Shown: piece by piece, positions 33,222 through 45,618 of the stretch
Numbering within the stretch: the first letter of the stretch is position 1
Layout: each line of letters opens with the position of its first letter
NCBI GenBank assembly: GCA_023375785.1
Contig: SZWC01007267.1
Span: forward strand, 22,798-86,797
DNA from: Penium margaritaceum
Taxonomy: Eukaryota > Streptophyta > Zygnematophyceae > Desmidiales > Peniaceae
Direction: 5' to 3'
DNA: 64,000 bases
The notes under the pieces: generated by a model
Told to the model about the DNA's origin: nothing
The model's database searches: none
What the model saw: only the letters and a program-made list of their open reading frames with translations
Program-made: the position numbers and the translations under genes

Positions 33222-36200
33222 TAGGCACAGGGGCAGGTACCCTAGGCACATGCACAGGTACCATAGTCACAGGTGCAGGTACCCTAGGCACAGGCGCAGG
33301 TACCATAGGCACGGGCGCAGGTACCCTAGGCACAGGGGCAGGTACCCTAGGCACATGCACAGGTACCATAGTCACAGGTGCAGGTACCCTAGGCACAGGC
33401 GCAGGTACCATAGGCACGGGCGCAGGTACCCTAGGCACAGGGGCAGGTACCCTAGGCACATGCACAGGTACCATAGTCACAGGTGCAGGTACCCTAGGCA
33501 CAGGCGCAGGTACCATAGGCACGGGCGCAGGTACCCTAGGCACAGGGGCAGGTACCCTAGGCACATGCACAGGTACCATAGTCACAGGTGCAGGTACCCT
33601 AGGCACAGGCGCAGGTACCATAGGCACGGGCGCAGGTACCCTAGGCACAGGGGCAGGTACCCTAGGCACATGCACAGGTACCATAGTCACAGGTGCAGGT
33701 ACCCTAGGCACAGGCGCAGGTACCATAGGCACGGGCGCAGGTACCCTAGGCACAGGGGCAGGTACCCTAGGCACATGCACAGGTACCATAGTCACAGGTG
33801 CAGGTACCCTAGGCACAGGCGCAGGTACCATAGGCACGGGCGCAGGTACCCTAGGCACAGGGGCAGGTACCCTAGGCACATGCACAGGTACCATAGTCAC
33901 AGGTGCAGGTACCCTAGGCACAGGCGCAGGTACCATAGGCACGGGCGCAGGTACCCTAGGCACAGGGGCAGGTACCCTAGGCACATGCACAGGTACCATA
34001 GTCACAGGTGCAGGTACCCTAGGCACAGGCGCAGGTACCATAGGCACGGGCGCAGGTACCCTAGGCACAGGGGCAGGTACCCTAGGCACATGCACAGGTA
34101 CCATAGTCACAGGTGCAGGTACCCTAGGCACAGGCGCAGGTACCATAGGCACGGGCGCAGGTACCCTAGGCACAGGGGCAGGTACCCTAGGCACATGCAC
34201 AGGTACCATAGTCACAGGTGCAGGTACCCTAGGCACAGGCGCAGGTACCATAGGCACGGGCGCAGGTACCCTAGGCACAGGGGCAGGTACCCTAGGCACA
34301 TGCACAGGTACCATAGTCACAGGTGCAGGTACCCTAGGCACAGGCGCAGGTACCATAGGCACGGGCGCAGGTACCCTAGGCACAGGGGCAGGTACCCTAG
34401 GCACATGCACAGGTACCATAGTCACAGGTGCAGGTACCCTAGGCACAGGCGCAGGTACCATAGGCACGGGCGCAGGTACCCTAGGCACAGGGGCAGGTAC
34501 CCTAGGCACATGCACAGGTACCATAGTCACAGGTGCAGGTACCCTAGGCACAGGCGCAGGTACCATAGGCACGGGCGCAGGTACCCTAGGCACAGGGGCA
34601 GGTACCCTAGGCACATGCACAGGTACCATAGTCACAGGTGCAGGTACCCTAGGCACAGGCGCAGGTACCATAGGCACGGGCGCAGGTACCCTAGGCACAG
34701 GGGCAGGTACCCTAGGCACATGCACAGGTACCATAGTCACAGGTGCAGGTACCCTAGGCACAGGCGCAGGTACCATAGGCACGGGCGCAGGTACCCTAGG
34801 CACAGGGGCAGGTACCCTAGGCACATGCACAGGTACCATAGTCACAGGTGCAGGTACCCTAGGCACAGGCGCAGGTACCATAGGCACGGGCGCAGGTACC
34901 CTAGGCACAGGGGCAGGTACCCTAGGCACATGCACAGGTACCATAGTCACAGGTGCAGGTACCCTAGGCACAGGCGCAGGTACCATAGGCACGGGCGCAG
35001 GTACCCTAGGCACAGGGGCAGGTACCCTAGGCACATGCACAGGTACCATAGTCACAGGTGCAGGTACCCTAGGCACAGGCGCAGGTACCATAGGCACGGG
35101 CGCAGGTACCCTAGGCACAGGGGCAGGTACCCTAGGCACATGCACAGGTACCATAGTCACAGGTGCAGGTACCCTAGGCACAGGCGCAGGTACCATAGGC
35201 ACGGGCGCAGGTACCCTAGGCACAGGGGCAGGTACCCTAGGCACATGCACAGGTACCATAGTCACAGGTGCAGGTACCCTAGGCACAGGCGCAGGTACCA
35301 TAGGCACGGGCGCAGGTACCCTAGGCACAGGGGCAGGTACCCTAGGCACATGCACAGGTACCATAGTCACAGGTGCAGGTACCCTAGGCACAGGCGCAGG
35401 TACCATAGGCACGGGCGCAGGTACCCTAGGCACAGGGGCAGGTACCCTAGGCACATGCACAGGTACCATAGTCACAGGTGCAGGTACCCTAGGCACAGGC
35501 GCAGGTACCATAGGCACGGGCGCAGGTACCCTAGGCACAGGGGCAGGTACCCTAGGCACATGCACAGGTACCATAGTCACAGGTGCAGGTACCCTAGGCA
35601 CAGGCGCAGGTACCATAGGCACGGGCGCAGGTACCCTAGGCACAGGGGCAGGTACCCTAGGCACATGCACAGGTACCATAGTCACAGGTGCAGGTACCCT
35701 AGGCACAGGCGCAGGTACCATAGGCACGGGCGCAGGTACCCTAGGCACAGGGGCAGGTACCCTAGGCACATGCACAGGTACCATAGTCACAGGTGCAGGT
35801 ACCCTAGGCACAGGCGCAGGTACCATAGGCACGGGCGCAGGTACCCTAGGCACAGGGGCAGGTACCCTAGGCACATGCACAGGTACCATAGTCACAGGTG
35901 CAGGTACCCTAGGCACAGGCGCAGGTACCATAGGCACGGGCGCAGGTACCCTAGGCACAGGGGCAGGTACCCTAGGCACATGCACAGGTACCATAGTCAC
36001 AGGTGCAGGTACCCTAGGCACAGGCGCAGGTACCATAGGCACGGGCGCAGGTACCCTAGGCACAGGGGCAGGTACCCTAGGCACATGCACAGGTACCATA
36101 GTCACAGGTGCAGGTACCCTAGGCACAGGCGCAGGTACCATAGGCACGGGCGCAGGTACCCTAGGCACAGGGGCAGGTACCCTAGGCACATGCACAGGTA

Positions 36201-36672
36201 CCATAGTCACAGGTGCAGGTACCCTAGGCACAGGCGCAGGTACCATAGGCACGGGCGCAGGTACCCTAGGCACAGGGGCAGGTACCCTAGGCACATGCAC
36301 AGGTACCATAGTCACAGGTGCAGGTACCCTAGGCACAGGCGCAGGTACCATAGGCACGGGCGCAGGTACCCTAGGCACAGGGGCAGGTACCCTAGGCACA
36401 TGCACAGGTACCATAGTCACAGGTGCAGGTACCCTAGGCACAGGCGCAGGTACCATAGGCACGGGCGCAGGTACCCTAGGCACAGGGGCAGGTACCCTAG
36501 GCACATGCACAGGTACCATAGTCACAGGTGCAGGTACCCTAGGCACAGGCGCAGGTACCATAGGCACGGGCGCAGGTACCCTAGGCACAGGGGCAGGTAC
36601 CCTAGGCACATGCACAGGTACCATAGTCACAGGTGCAGGTACCCTAGGCACAGGCGCAGGTACCATAGGCAC
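33222..36672 (+). repeat. perfect 105-bp higher-order repeat block, about 32.9 copies
   Basis: Five units form a 105-bp cassette, with diagnostic variants CATAGTCACAGGTGC, CATAGGCACGGGCGC, GGCACAGGGGC and GGCACATGCACAGG. The cassette repeats without a single visible difference over 3,451 bp. The block starts one base after a mismatch at 33221 and ends before the mismatch at 36673. Neighbouring units outside the block differ at several positions each. Confidence 0.95.
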
Positions 36673-36812
36673 AGGCGCATATACCCTGGGCACAAGCGTA
36701 GGTACCCTGGGCACAAGCGCAGGTACCCTATGCACAGGCGCAGGTACCCTAAGCACAGGCGCGGGTAAACTGGGCACATGCCCAGGTACCCTAGGCACAG
36801 GCGCAGGTACCC
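36645..36812 (+). repeat. 168-bp segment duplicated at 45448-45615 (copy 1)
   Basis: This segment overlaps the last bases of the 105-bp block and continues to its right. It includes the rare variants GCGCATATACCCTGGGC and GGTAAACTGGGCACATGCCC. It is identical over 168 bp to the segment that leads into the 21-bp block 8.8 kb away. Confidence 0.93.
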
Positions 36813-38456
36813 AAGGCACATGCGCAGGTACCCTAGGCATAGGCGCAGGTACCTTAGGCATAGGCGCTTGTACCCTAGGCACAGGCGCAGGTACCCTAGG
36901 CACAAGCGCAGATGCCATAGGCACAGGGGCAGGTATCCTAGGCACAAGCGCAGGAACCCTAGGCACAGGCATAGGTACCGTAGGCACAAGCGCATGTACC
37001 CTAAGAACACGCGCAGGTACCCTAGGCACAGGCGCAGGTACCCTAAGCACAGGCGCAAGTACCCTAGGCATAGGCGCAGGTACCATATGCACAGTCACAA
37101 GTACCCCATGCACAAGCGCAGGGACCCCAGGGACAGGCGTAGGAACCCTAGGCACAAGCGCAAGTACCCCGAGCAGAGACGCAGGTACCCTAGGCACGGG
37201 CGCAGGTACCTTAAGCACAAACGAAGATATCATAAGCACACGTGCAGGTACCCTAGGCACATGCGCAAGTACCCTATGCACAGGCGTAGGTACCTTACGC
37301 ACAGGCGCATATACCCTAGACACAGGCGCAAGTACCCTAGGCACAAGCGCGGGTACCCTAGGCATAGGCGCATGTACCATAGGCACGGCGCACGTACCCT
37401 AGAACAGGGGCACGTACCCTAGGCACATGCACACGTACCCCAGTCACAGGCGCATGTACCCTAGGCACAGGCGCAGGTACCCTAGGGCAGGCGCAAGTAC
37501 CCTAAGCACAGGCGCAGGAAACCTGGGCACAGGCGCATGTACCCTAGGCACATGCGCAGGTTCCATAGGCACAGGCGCAGGTAACATGGGTAGAGGCGCA
37601 GGTACCCTAGGCACTGGCGCATGTACCATAGGCACAGGCACAGTAACCATAGGCACAGGCGCAAGTACAATGGGCATAAGTGCAGGTACCCTAGGCACAG
37701 GCGCAAGTACCCTAGGCACTGGCGCAGATACCCTATGCACAGGCGCATGCACCCTAGGCACACGCGCAGGTACCCCAGGCACAGGCGCAGGTACCCTAGG
37801 CACAGGCGCAGGTACCATAAGCATAGGCGCAGGTACCCCACGCACCGGCGCAAGTACCGTAGGGACAGGCGCAGGTACCCTAGGCACAGGCGCAAGTACC
37901 CTAGGCACAGGCGCAGGTACCCTAGGCACCGGGGCAAGTACCCTAAGCAAAGGCGCAGGTACCCTAGGCACAGGCGCAGGTACCATAGGCATAGACGCAC
38001 GTACCCTAGGCACATGCGCAGGTACCATATGCACAGTTGCAGGCACCCCATGCACAGGCGCAGGTACCCTAGGGACAGGCGCAGGTACCCTAGGCACATG
38101 CGCAGGTACCATGGACACAGGCGAAGGTACCATAGGCATAGGCGCATGTACCCTATGCACAGGCGCAGGCACCCCAGGCACAGGCACAGATACCCTAGGG
38201 ATAGGCGCAGGTACCCTAGGCACAGGCTCAGGTACCCTAAGCACAAGTGGAGGTACCCTAGGCACAGGCGCATGTACACAAAGCACAGGCGAAGGTACCC
38301 TAAACACAGGCGCAGGTACCTACGCACAGGCGCAGGTATCCTAAGAACAGGCGTAGGTACCCTAGGCACAGGCGCAGGTACACTAGGTACAGGCGAAGGT
38401 ACCATAGGCACAGGCACAGCGCAGGTACCCTAGGCACAGGCGCAGGTATCCTAAGA

Positions 38457-41400
38457 ACAGGCGTAGGTACCCTAGGCGCAGGCGCTGGTACCCTCGACAC
38501 AGGCGCAGGTACTCTTGGCACAGGCTCAGGTACACTAAGCACATGCGCAGGTACACTAGGTACAAGCGCAGGTACCCTAGGCACTGGCGTAGGTACCCTA
38601 GGCACAGACGCAGGTACACTAGGCACAGGCGCAGGTAACCTGGGCACAGGCGCAGGTACCTTACGCACAGGCGCAGGTACCCTAGGGACAGACGCAGGTA
38701 CCCTAGGCATAGGCGCAGGTACCTTAGGCACAGGCGCACGTACCATAGGCACAGGCCCATGTACCATAGTCACAGGTGCAGGTACCCTAGGCACAGGCGT
38801 AGGTACCCTAGGCGCAGGCGCTGGTACCCTCGACACAGGCGCAGGTACTCTTGGCACAGGCTCAGGTACACTAAGCACATGCGCAGGTACACTAGGTACA
38901 AGCGCAGGTACCCTAGGCACTGGCGTAGGTACCCTAGGCACAGACGCAGGTACACTAGGCACAGGCGCAGGTAACCTGGGCACAGGCGCAGGTACCTTAC
39001 GCACAGGCGCAGGTACCCTAGGGACAGACGCAGGTACCCTAGGCATAGGCGCAGGTACCTTAGGCACAGGCGCACGTACCATAGGCACAGGCCCATGTAC
39101 CATAGTCACAGGTGCAGGTACCCTAGGCACAGGCGTAGGTACCCTAGGCGCAGGCGCTGGTACCCTCGACACAGGCGCAGGTACTCTTGGCACAGGCTCA
39201 GGTACACTAAGCACATGCGCAGGTACACTAGGTACAAGCGCAGGTACCCTAGGCACTGGCGTAGGTACCCTAGGCACAGACGCAGGTACACTAGGCACAG
39301 GCGCAGGTAACCTGGGCACAGGCGCAGGTACCTTACGCACAGGCGCAGGTACCCTAGGGACAGACGCAGGTACCCTAGGCATAGGCGCAGGTACCTTAGG
39401 CACAGGCGCACGTACCATAGGCACAGGCCCATGTACCATAGTCACAGGTGCAGGTACCCTAGGCACAGGCGTAGGTACCCTAGGCGCAGGCGCTGGTACC
39501 CTCGACACAGGCGCAGGTACTCTTGGCACAGGCTCAGGTACACTAAGCACATGCGCAGGTACACTAGGTACAAGCGCAGGTACCCTAGGCACTGGCGTAG
39601 GTACCCTAGGCACAGACGCAGGTACACTAGGCACAGGCGCAGGTAACCTGGGCACAGGCGCAGGTACCTTACGCACAGGCGCAGGTACCCTAGGGACAGA
39701 CGCAGGTACCCTAGGCATAGGCGCAGGTACCTTAGGCACAGGCGCACGTACCATAGGCACAGGCCCATGTACCATAGTCACAGGTGCAGGTACCCTAGGC
39801 ACAGGCGTAGGTACCCTAGGCGCAGGCGCTGGTACCCTCGACACAGGCGCAGGTACTCTTGGCACAGGCTCAGGTACACTAAGCACATGCGCAGGTACAC
39901 TAGGTACAAGCGCAGGTACCCTAGGCACTGGCGTAGGTACCCTAGGCACAGACGCAGGTACACTAGGCACAGGCGCAGGTAACCTGGGCACAGGCGCAGG
40001 TACCTTACGCACAGGCGCAGGTACCCTAGGGACAGACGCAGGTACCCTAGGCATAGGCGCAGGTACCTTAGGCACAGGCGCACGTACCATAGGCACAGGC
40101 CCATGTACCATAGTCACAGGTGCAGGTACCCTAGGCACAGGCGTAGGTACCCTAGGCGCAGGCGCTGGTACCCTCGACACAGGCGCAGGTACTCTTGGCA
40201 CAGGCTCAGGTACACTAAGCACATGCGCAGGTACACTAGGTACAAGCGCAGGTACCCTAGGCACTGGCGTAGGTACCCTAGGCACAGACGCAGGTACACT
40301 AGGCACAGGCGCAGGTAACCTGGGCACAGGCGCAGGTACCTTACGCACAGGCGCAGGTACCCTAGGGACAGACGCAGGTACCCTAGGCATAGGCGCAGGT
40401 ACCTTAGGCACAGGCGCACGTACCATAGGCACAGGCCCATGTACCATAGTCACAGGTGCAGGTACCCTAGGCACAGGCGTAGGTACCCTAGGCGCAGGCG
40501 CTGGTACCCTCGACACAGGCGCAGGTACTCTTGGCACAGGCTCAGGTACACTAAGCACATGCGCAGGTACACTAGGTACAAGCGCAGGTACCCTAGGCAC
40601 TGGCGTAGGTACCCTAGGCACAGACGCAGGTACACTAGGCACAGGCGCAGGTAACCTGGGCACAGGCGCAGGTACCTTACGCACAGGCGCAGGTACCCTA
40701 GGGACAGACGCAGGTACCCTAGGCATAGGCGCAGGTACCTTAGGCACAGGCGCACGTACCATAGGCACAGGCCCATGTACCATAGTCACAGGTGCAGGTA
40801 CCCTAGGCACAGGCGTAGGTACCCTAGGCGCAGGCGCTGGTACCCTCGACACAGGCGCAGGTACTCTTGGCACAGGCTCAGGTACACTAAGCACATGCGC
40901 AGGTACACTAGGTACAAGCGCAGGTACCCTAGGCACTGGCGTAGGTACCCTAGGCACAGACGCAGGTACACTAGGCACAGGCGCAGGTAACCTGGGCACA
41001 GGCGCAGGTACCTTACGCACAGGCGCAGGTACCCTAGGGACAGACGCAGGTACCCTAGGCATAGGCGCAGGTACCTTAGGCACAGGCGCACGTACCATAG
41101 GCACAGGCCCATGTACCATAGTCACAGGTGCAGGTACCCTAGGCACAGGCGTAGGTACCCTAGGCGCAGGCGCTGGTACCCTCGACACAGGCGCAGGTAC
41201 TCTTGGCACAGGCTCAGGTACACTAAGCACATGCGCAGGTACACTAGGTACAAGCGCAGGTACCCTAGGCACTGGCGTAGGTACCCTAGGCACAGACGCA
41301 GGTACACTAGGCACAGGCGCAGGTAACCTGGGCACAGGCGCAGGTACCTTACGCACAGGCGCAGGTACCCTAGGGACAGACGCAGGTACCCTAGGCATAG

Positions 41401-41715
41401 GCGCAGGTACCTTAGGCACAGGCGCACGTACCATAGGCACAGGCCCATGTACCATAGTCACAGGTGCAGGTACCCTAGGCACAGGCGTAGGTACCCTAGG
41501 CGCAGGCGCTGGTACCCTCGACACAGGCGCAGGTACTCTTGGCACAGGCTCAGGTACACTAAGCACATGCGCAGGTACACTAGGTACAAGCGCAGGTACC
41601 CTAGGCACTGGCGTAGGTACCCTAGGCACAGACGCAGGTACACTAGGCACAGGCGCAGGTAACCTGGGCACAGGCGCAGGTACCTTACGCACAGGCGCAG
41701 GTACCCTAGGGACAG
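38457..41715 (+). repeat. perfect 336-bp higher-order repeat block, about 9.7 copies
   Basis: Sixteen units make a 336-bp cassette recognisable by GGCGCAGGCGCTGGTACCCT, CTCGACACAGG, GTACTCTTGGCAC and GGCACAGGCCCATGTACC. It repeats from 38457 to 41715 (3,259 bp) with no visible difference between copies. The last copy ends at 41715, where GACAGACGC becomes GACAGGCGC. Confidence 0.95.
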
Positions 41716-43266
41716 GCGCAGGTACCATAGGCACAGGCGCAGGTAACCTGGGCACAGGCGCAGGTACCCTAGGCACAGGCGCAGGTACCCTCGGCATAGG
41801 CGTAGGTACCCAAGGCACAGGCTCAGGTACACTAGGCACAGTCGCAGGTACCCTAAGCACAAGCGCAGGTACCCTAGGCACTGGCGTAGGTACCCTAGGA
41901 ACAGGCGCATGTAACCTGGGCACAGGCGCAGGTACCCTAGGCAGAGGCGCAGGTACCCCAGGCACATGCACAAGTACCGTAGGCATAGGCGCAGATACCC
42001 TAAGCACAGGCGCAGGTACCCTAGGCACAGGCGCAGGTACTCTATGCACAAGCGCAGATGCCCTAGGCACATGCGCAGGTTCCCTAGGCTCAGGCACAGG
42101 TACCCTACGCACAAGCGCAGGTACCGTAGGCACAGGCGTAGGTACCCTAGGCACAGGCGTAGGTACCCTAGGCATAGGCGCAGGTACCATAGGCACAGGC
42201 GCAGGTACCTCAGGCATAGGCGCAGGTATCCTAGGGACAGGTGCAGGTACCCTATGCACAGGCGTAGGTACCCTGGGCACAGGCGCAGGTACCCTAGGCA
42301 CAGGCACATGAACCGTAAGAACAGGCGCAGGTACCCTAGGCACAGGCACATGAACCCTAAGCATAGGCGCAAGTACCCTAGGCACAGGCACAGGTACCCT
42401 AGGCACAGGCACAGGTACCTTAGGGACAGGCGCAGGTACCCTAGGCACATGTGCACGTATCCTATGCACAAGCGCAGGTACTCTAGGCACAGGCGCTCGT
42501 ACCATAGGAATAGGCGCAGGTACCATAGGCATAGGCGCATGTGTTTTAGGCACATGCGCAGGTACCCTAGGCACATGTGCAGGTACCCTAAGCACAAGCG
42601 CAGGTACCCCAGGCACAGGCGCAGGTGCCCTGGACATAGGCGCAGGTACCTTAGGCACAGGCGCAGGTACCCTACGGAGAGGCGCAGGTACCCTAGGCAC
42701 AGGCGCAGGTACCACAGGCACAGGCGCAGGTACCCTAGGCACATGTGCAGGTACCCTAGGCACAGGCGCAGGTACCCTAGGCACAAGCGCAGGTACCATA
42801 GGCAGAGACGCAGGTACCCTAGGCACAGGCGCAGGTACCATGTGCACAGTTGCAGGCACCCCAGGCACAGGCGCAGGTACCCTAGGGACAGGCGCATGTA
42901 CCCTAGGCACATGCGCAGGTACCATTGGCACAGGCGAAGGTACCAAAGGCATAGGCGTAGGTACCCTATGCACAGACGTAGGCACCCCGGGCACAGGCAC
43001 AGATACCCTAGGGACAGGCGCAGATTCCATAGGCACAGGCGCAGGTACCCTAAGCACAAGCGCACGTACCTTAGGCACAGGCGCAAGTACCCTAGGCACA
43101 GGCGCAGGTACCCTAAACTGAGGCGCAGGTACCTAGACACAGGCGCAGGTACCCTAAGCTCAGGCGTAGGTACCCTAGGCACAGGCGCAGGTACCCTAGG
43201 TACAGGCGAAGGTACCATAGGCACAAGCGCAACGTAGGTACCCTAGGCACAGGTGCAAAAAACCTG

Positions 43267-43381
43267 GGCACAGGCGCAGGTACCCTAGGCACAGGCTCAG
43301 GTACACTAGGCAAAGTCGCAGGTACCCTAGGCACAATCGCACATACCCTAGGCACAGGCGCAGGTACCCTAGGCACAGGCG
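43267..43381 (+). repeat. 115-bp segment duplicated at 49020-49134 (copy 1)
   Basis: The rare variants GGCTCAGGTACACTAGGC, AAAGTCGCAGG and CACAATCGCACATACC lie in the same order and with identical bases in both copies, 5,753 bp apart. The second copy is the right flank of the pure 21-bp block. Confidence 0.92.
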
Positions 43382-45447
43382 TAGGTACACTAGGCATAGG
43401 CGCAGGTACCATAGGCACAGGCGCAGGTACCCCAGGCACAGGCGCAGGTATCCTAGGGACAAGTGCAGGTACCCTATGCACAGGCGCAGGTACCCTAGGC
43501 ACAGGCGCAGGTACCCTAGGCACAGGCGCATGTACCGTAAGAACAGGCGCAGGTATCCTAGGCACAGGCACATGAACCCTAAGCATAGGCGCAAGCATCC
43601 TAGGCACAGGCGCAGGTACCCTAGGCACAGGCGCAGGTACCTTAGGGACAGGCCCAGGTACCCTAGGCACATGTGCAGGTATCCTATGCACAAGCGCATG
43701 TACTCTAGGCACAGGCGCTCGTACCATAGGAACAAGCGCAGGTACCATAGGCACAGGCGCATGTGTTTTAGGCACATGCGCAAGTACCCTAGGCACATGT
43801 GCAGGTACCCTAAGCACAAGCGCAGGTACCCCAGGCACGGGCGCAGGTGCCCTGGGCATAGGCGCAGGTACCTTAGGCACAGGCGCACGTACCATAGGCA
43901 CAGGCCCATGTACCCTAGTCACAAACGCAGGTACCCTAGGCACAGGCGAAGGTACCCAAAGCAAAGGCGCACGTACCCTAGGCATAGGCACATGTACCCT
44001 AGGCAGATGCGCAAGTACCCTATAGACATGCACAGGTACCCTAGGCATAGGCGTAGGTACCATAGGCACTGGCGCAAGTCCCCTAGCGACAGGCGCAGGA
44101 AGCATAGGCACAGGCGCAGGTAACCTGCGCACAGGTGTAGGTACCCTATACACAGGCACATGTACCCTAGGCACAGGCGCAGGTACCCTAGGCACAGGCG
44201 CATGTAACATCGGCACAGGCGTAGGTACCCTAGGCACAGGCGAGGTACCCTAGGCACATGCGCAGGTACAATAGGGACAGGTACTGGTACCCTAAGCACG
44301 GGCGCAGGTATCCTAGGCACTAGCGCAGGTACCCTAGGCACAGGCGTAGGTACCCTAGGCGCAGGCGCAGGTACCCTAGGCACAGGCGCATGTACCCTAG
44401 GCACAAGCTCAGGAACCCTAGGCACAGGCACATGTACCCTAGGCACAGGCGCACGTACCCTAAGCAGTGGCGTAGGTACCCTAGGCACAGGCGCTGGTAC
44501 CATATGCAGAGGTCCAAGTACCCTACACACAGGCTCAGGCACCCCAGGCACACGCGCAGGTACCCTAGGCACAGGCGTAGGTACCCTAGGCACAGGCGCA
44601 GGTACTATAAGCACATGCGCAGGTACACTAGGCACAAGCGCAGGTACCCTAGGCACAGGGGCAGGTACCCTGGGCACAGGGGCAGGTACCACAGGCACAG
44701 GCGCATGTCCCCTATGCACAGGCGTATGTACCCTAGGCACAGACGCAGGTACTCTAAGCACATGCGCAGGTACCATAGGCACATGCGCAGGTACCCTATG
44801 CACAGTCGTAGTAACCCAAGGCACAAGCGCAGGTACCATGGGAACAGGCGCAGGTACCCTAGGCACAGTCGCATGTACCCTTGGCACATGCGCAGGTACT
44901 ATAGGCACAGACGAAGGTACCCCAAGCACAGGCGCAGGTACCCTAGGGACAAGCGCAGGTACCCAAGGCACAAGCGCAGGTAACCTGGGCACGGGCGCAT
45001 GTACCCTTGGCACAGGAGCAGGTACCCTTGGCATAGGGACAGGTAAGCTGGGTACAAGCGCAGGTACCCTAGGCACAAGCGCAGGTACCTTACGCACAGG
45101 CGGAGATACCATAGACACAAACGCAAGTACCCTAGGCACAGGCGCAGGTACCCTAGGCACAAGCGCAGGTACCATAGGCACGGGCGCAGGTACCCTAGGC
45201 ACAGGGGCAGATACCCTAGGCACAGGCAGAGGTACCATAGTCACTGGCGCAGGTACCCTAGGCACAGGCGCAGGTACCGTAGGGACATGCGCAGGTACCC
45301 TAAGCACAGGCGCAGGTAACATGGGCACAGGCGCAGGTACCCTAGGCACATGTGCAGGTTCCCTATGCACAGGCGCATGTAGCCCGGGAACATGCGCAGG
45401 TACCTTAGGCACCGACGCAGGTTTTAAAGGCACAGGCGTAGGCACCT

Positions 45448-45615
45448 TAGGCACAGGCGCAGGTACCATAGGCACAGGCGCATATACCCTGGGCACAAGC
45501 GTAGGTACCCTGGGCACAAGCGCAGGTACCCTATGCACAGGCGCAGGTACCCTAAGCACAGGCGCGGGTAAACTGGGCACATGCCCAGGTACCCTAGGCA
45601 CAGGCGCAGGTACCC
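45448..45615 (+). repeat. 168-bp segment identical to 36645-36812 (copy 2)
   Basis: It forms the left flank of the pure 21-bp block and is identical to the right flank of the 105-bp block. Confidence 0.93.
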
Positions 45616-45618
45616 TAA

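Noticed and set aside
33222-36672. CRISPR-like regular repeats
   Set aside because: There are no unique spacers; the repeats are contiguous, and the context is eukaryotic retrotransposons and satellite.
31954-37402. Giant open frames on both strands (about 1,800 codons) with VPAPVPR, GTGAGTL, RRRYPRH or LGYLRLC heptads
   Set aside because: The 21-bp unit is a multiple of three and four of its six frames lack stops, so long open frames are automatic. They are open on both strands at once, changes between units are not biased to silent positions in any frame, and frames end wherever a unit is one base short. The same holds for the long frames at 22-31 kb and 38-64 kb.
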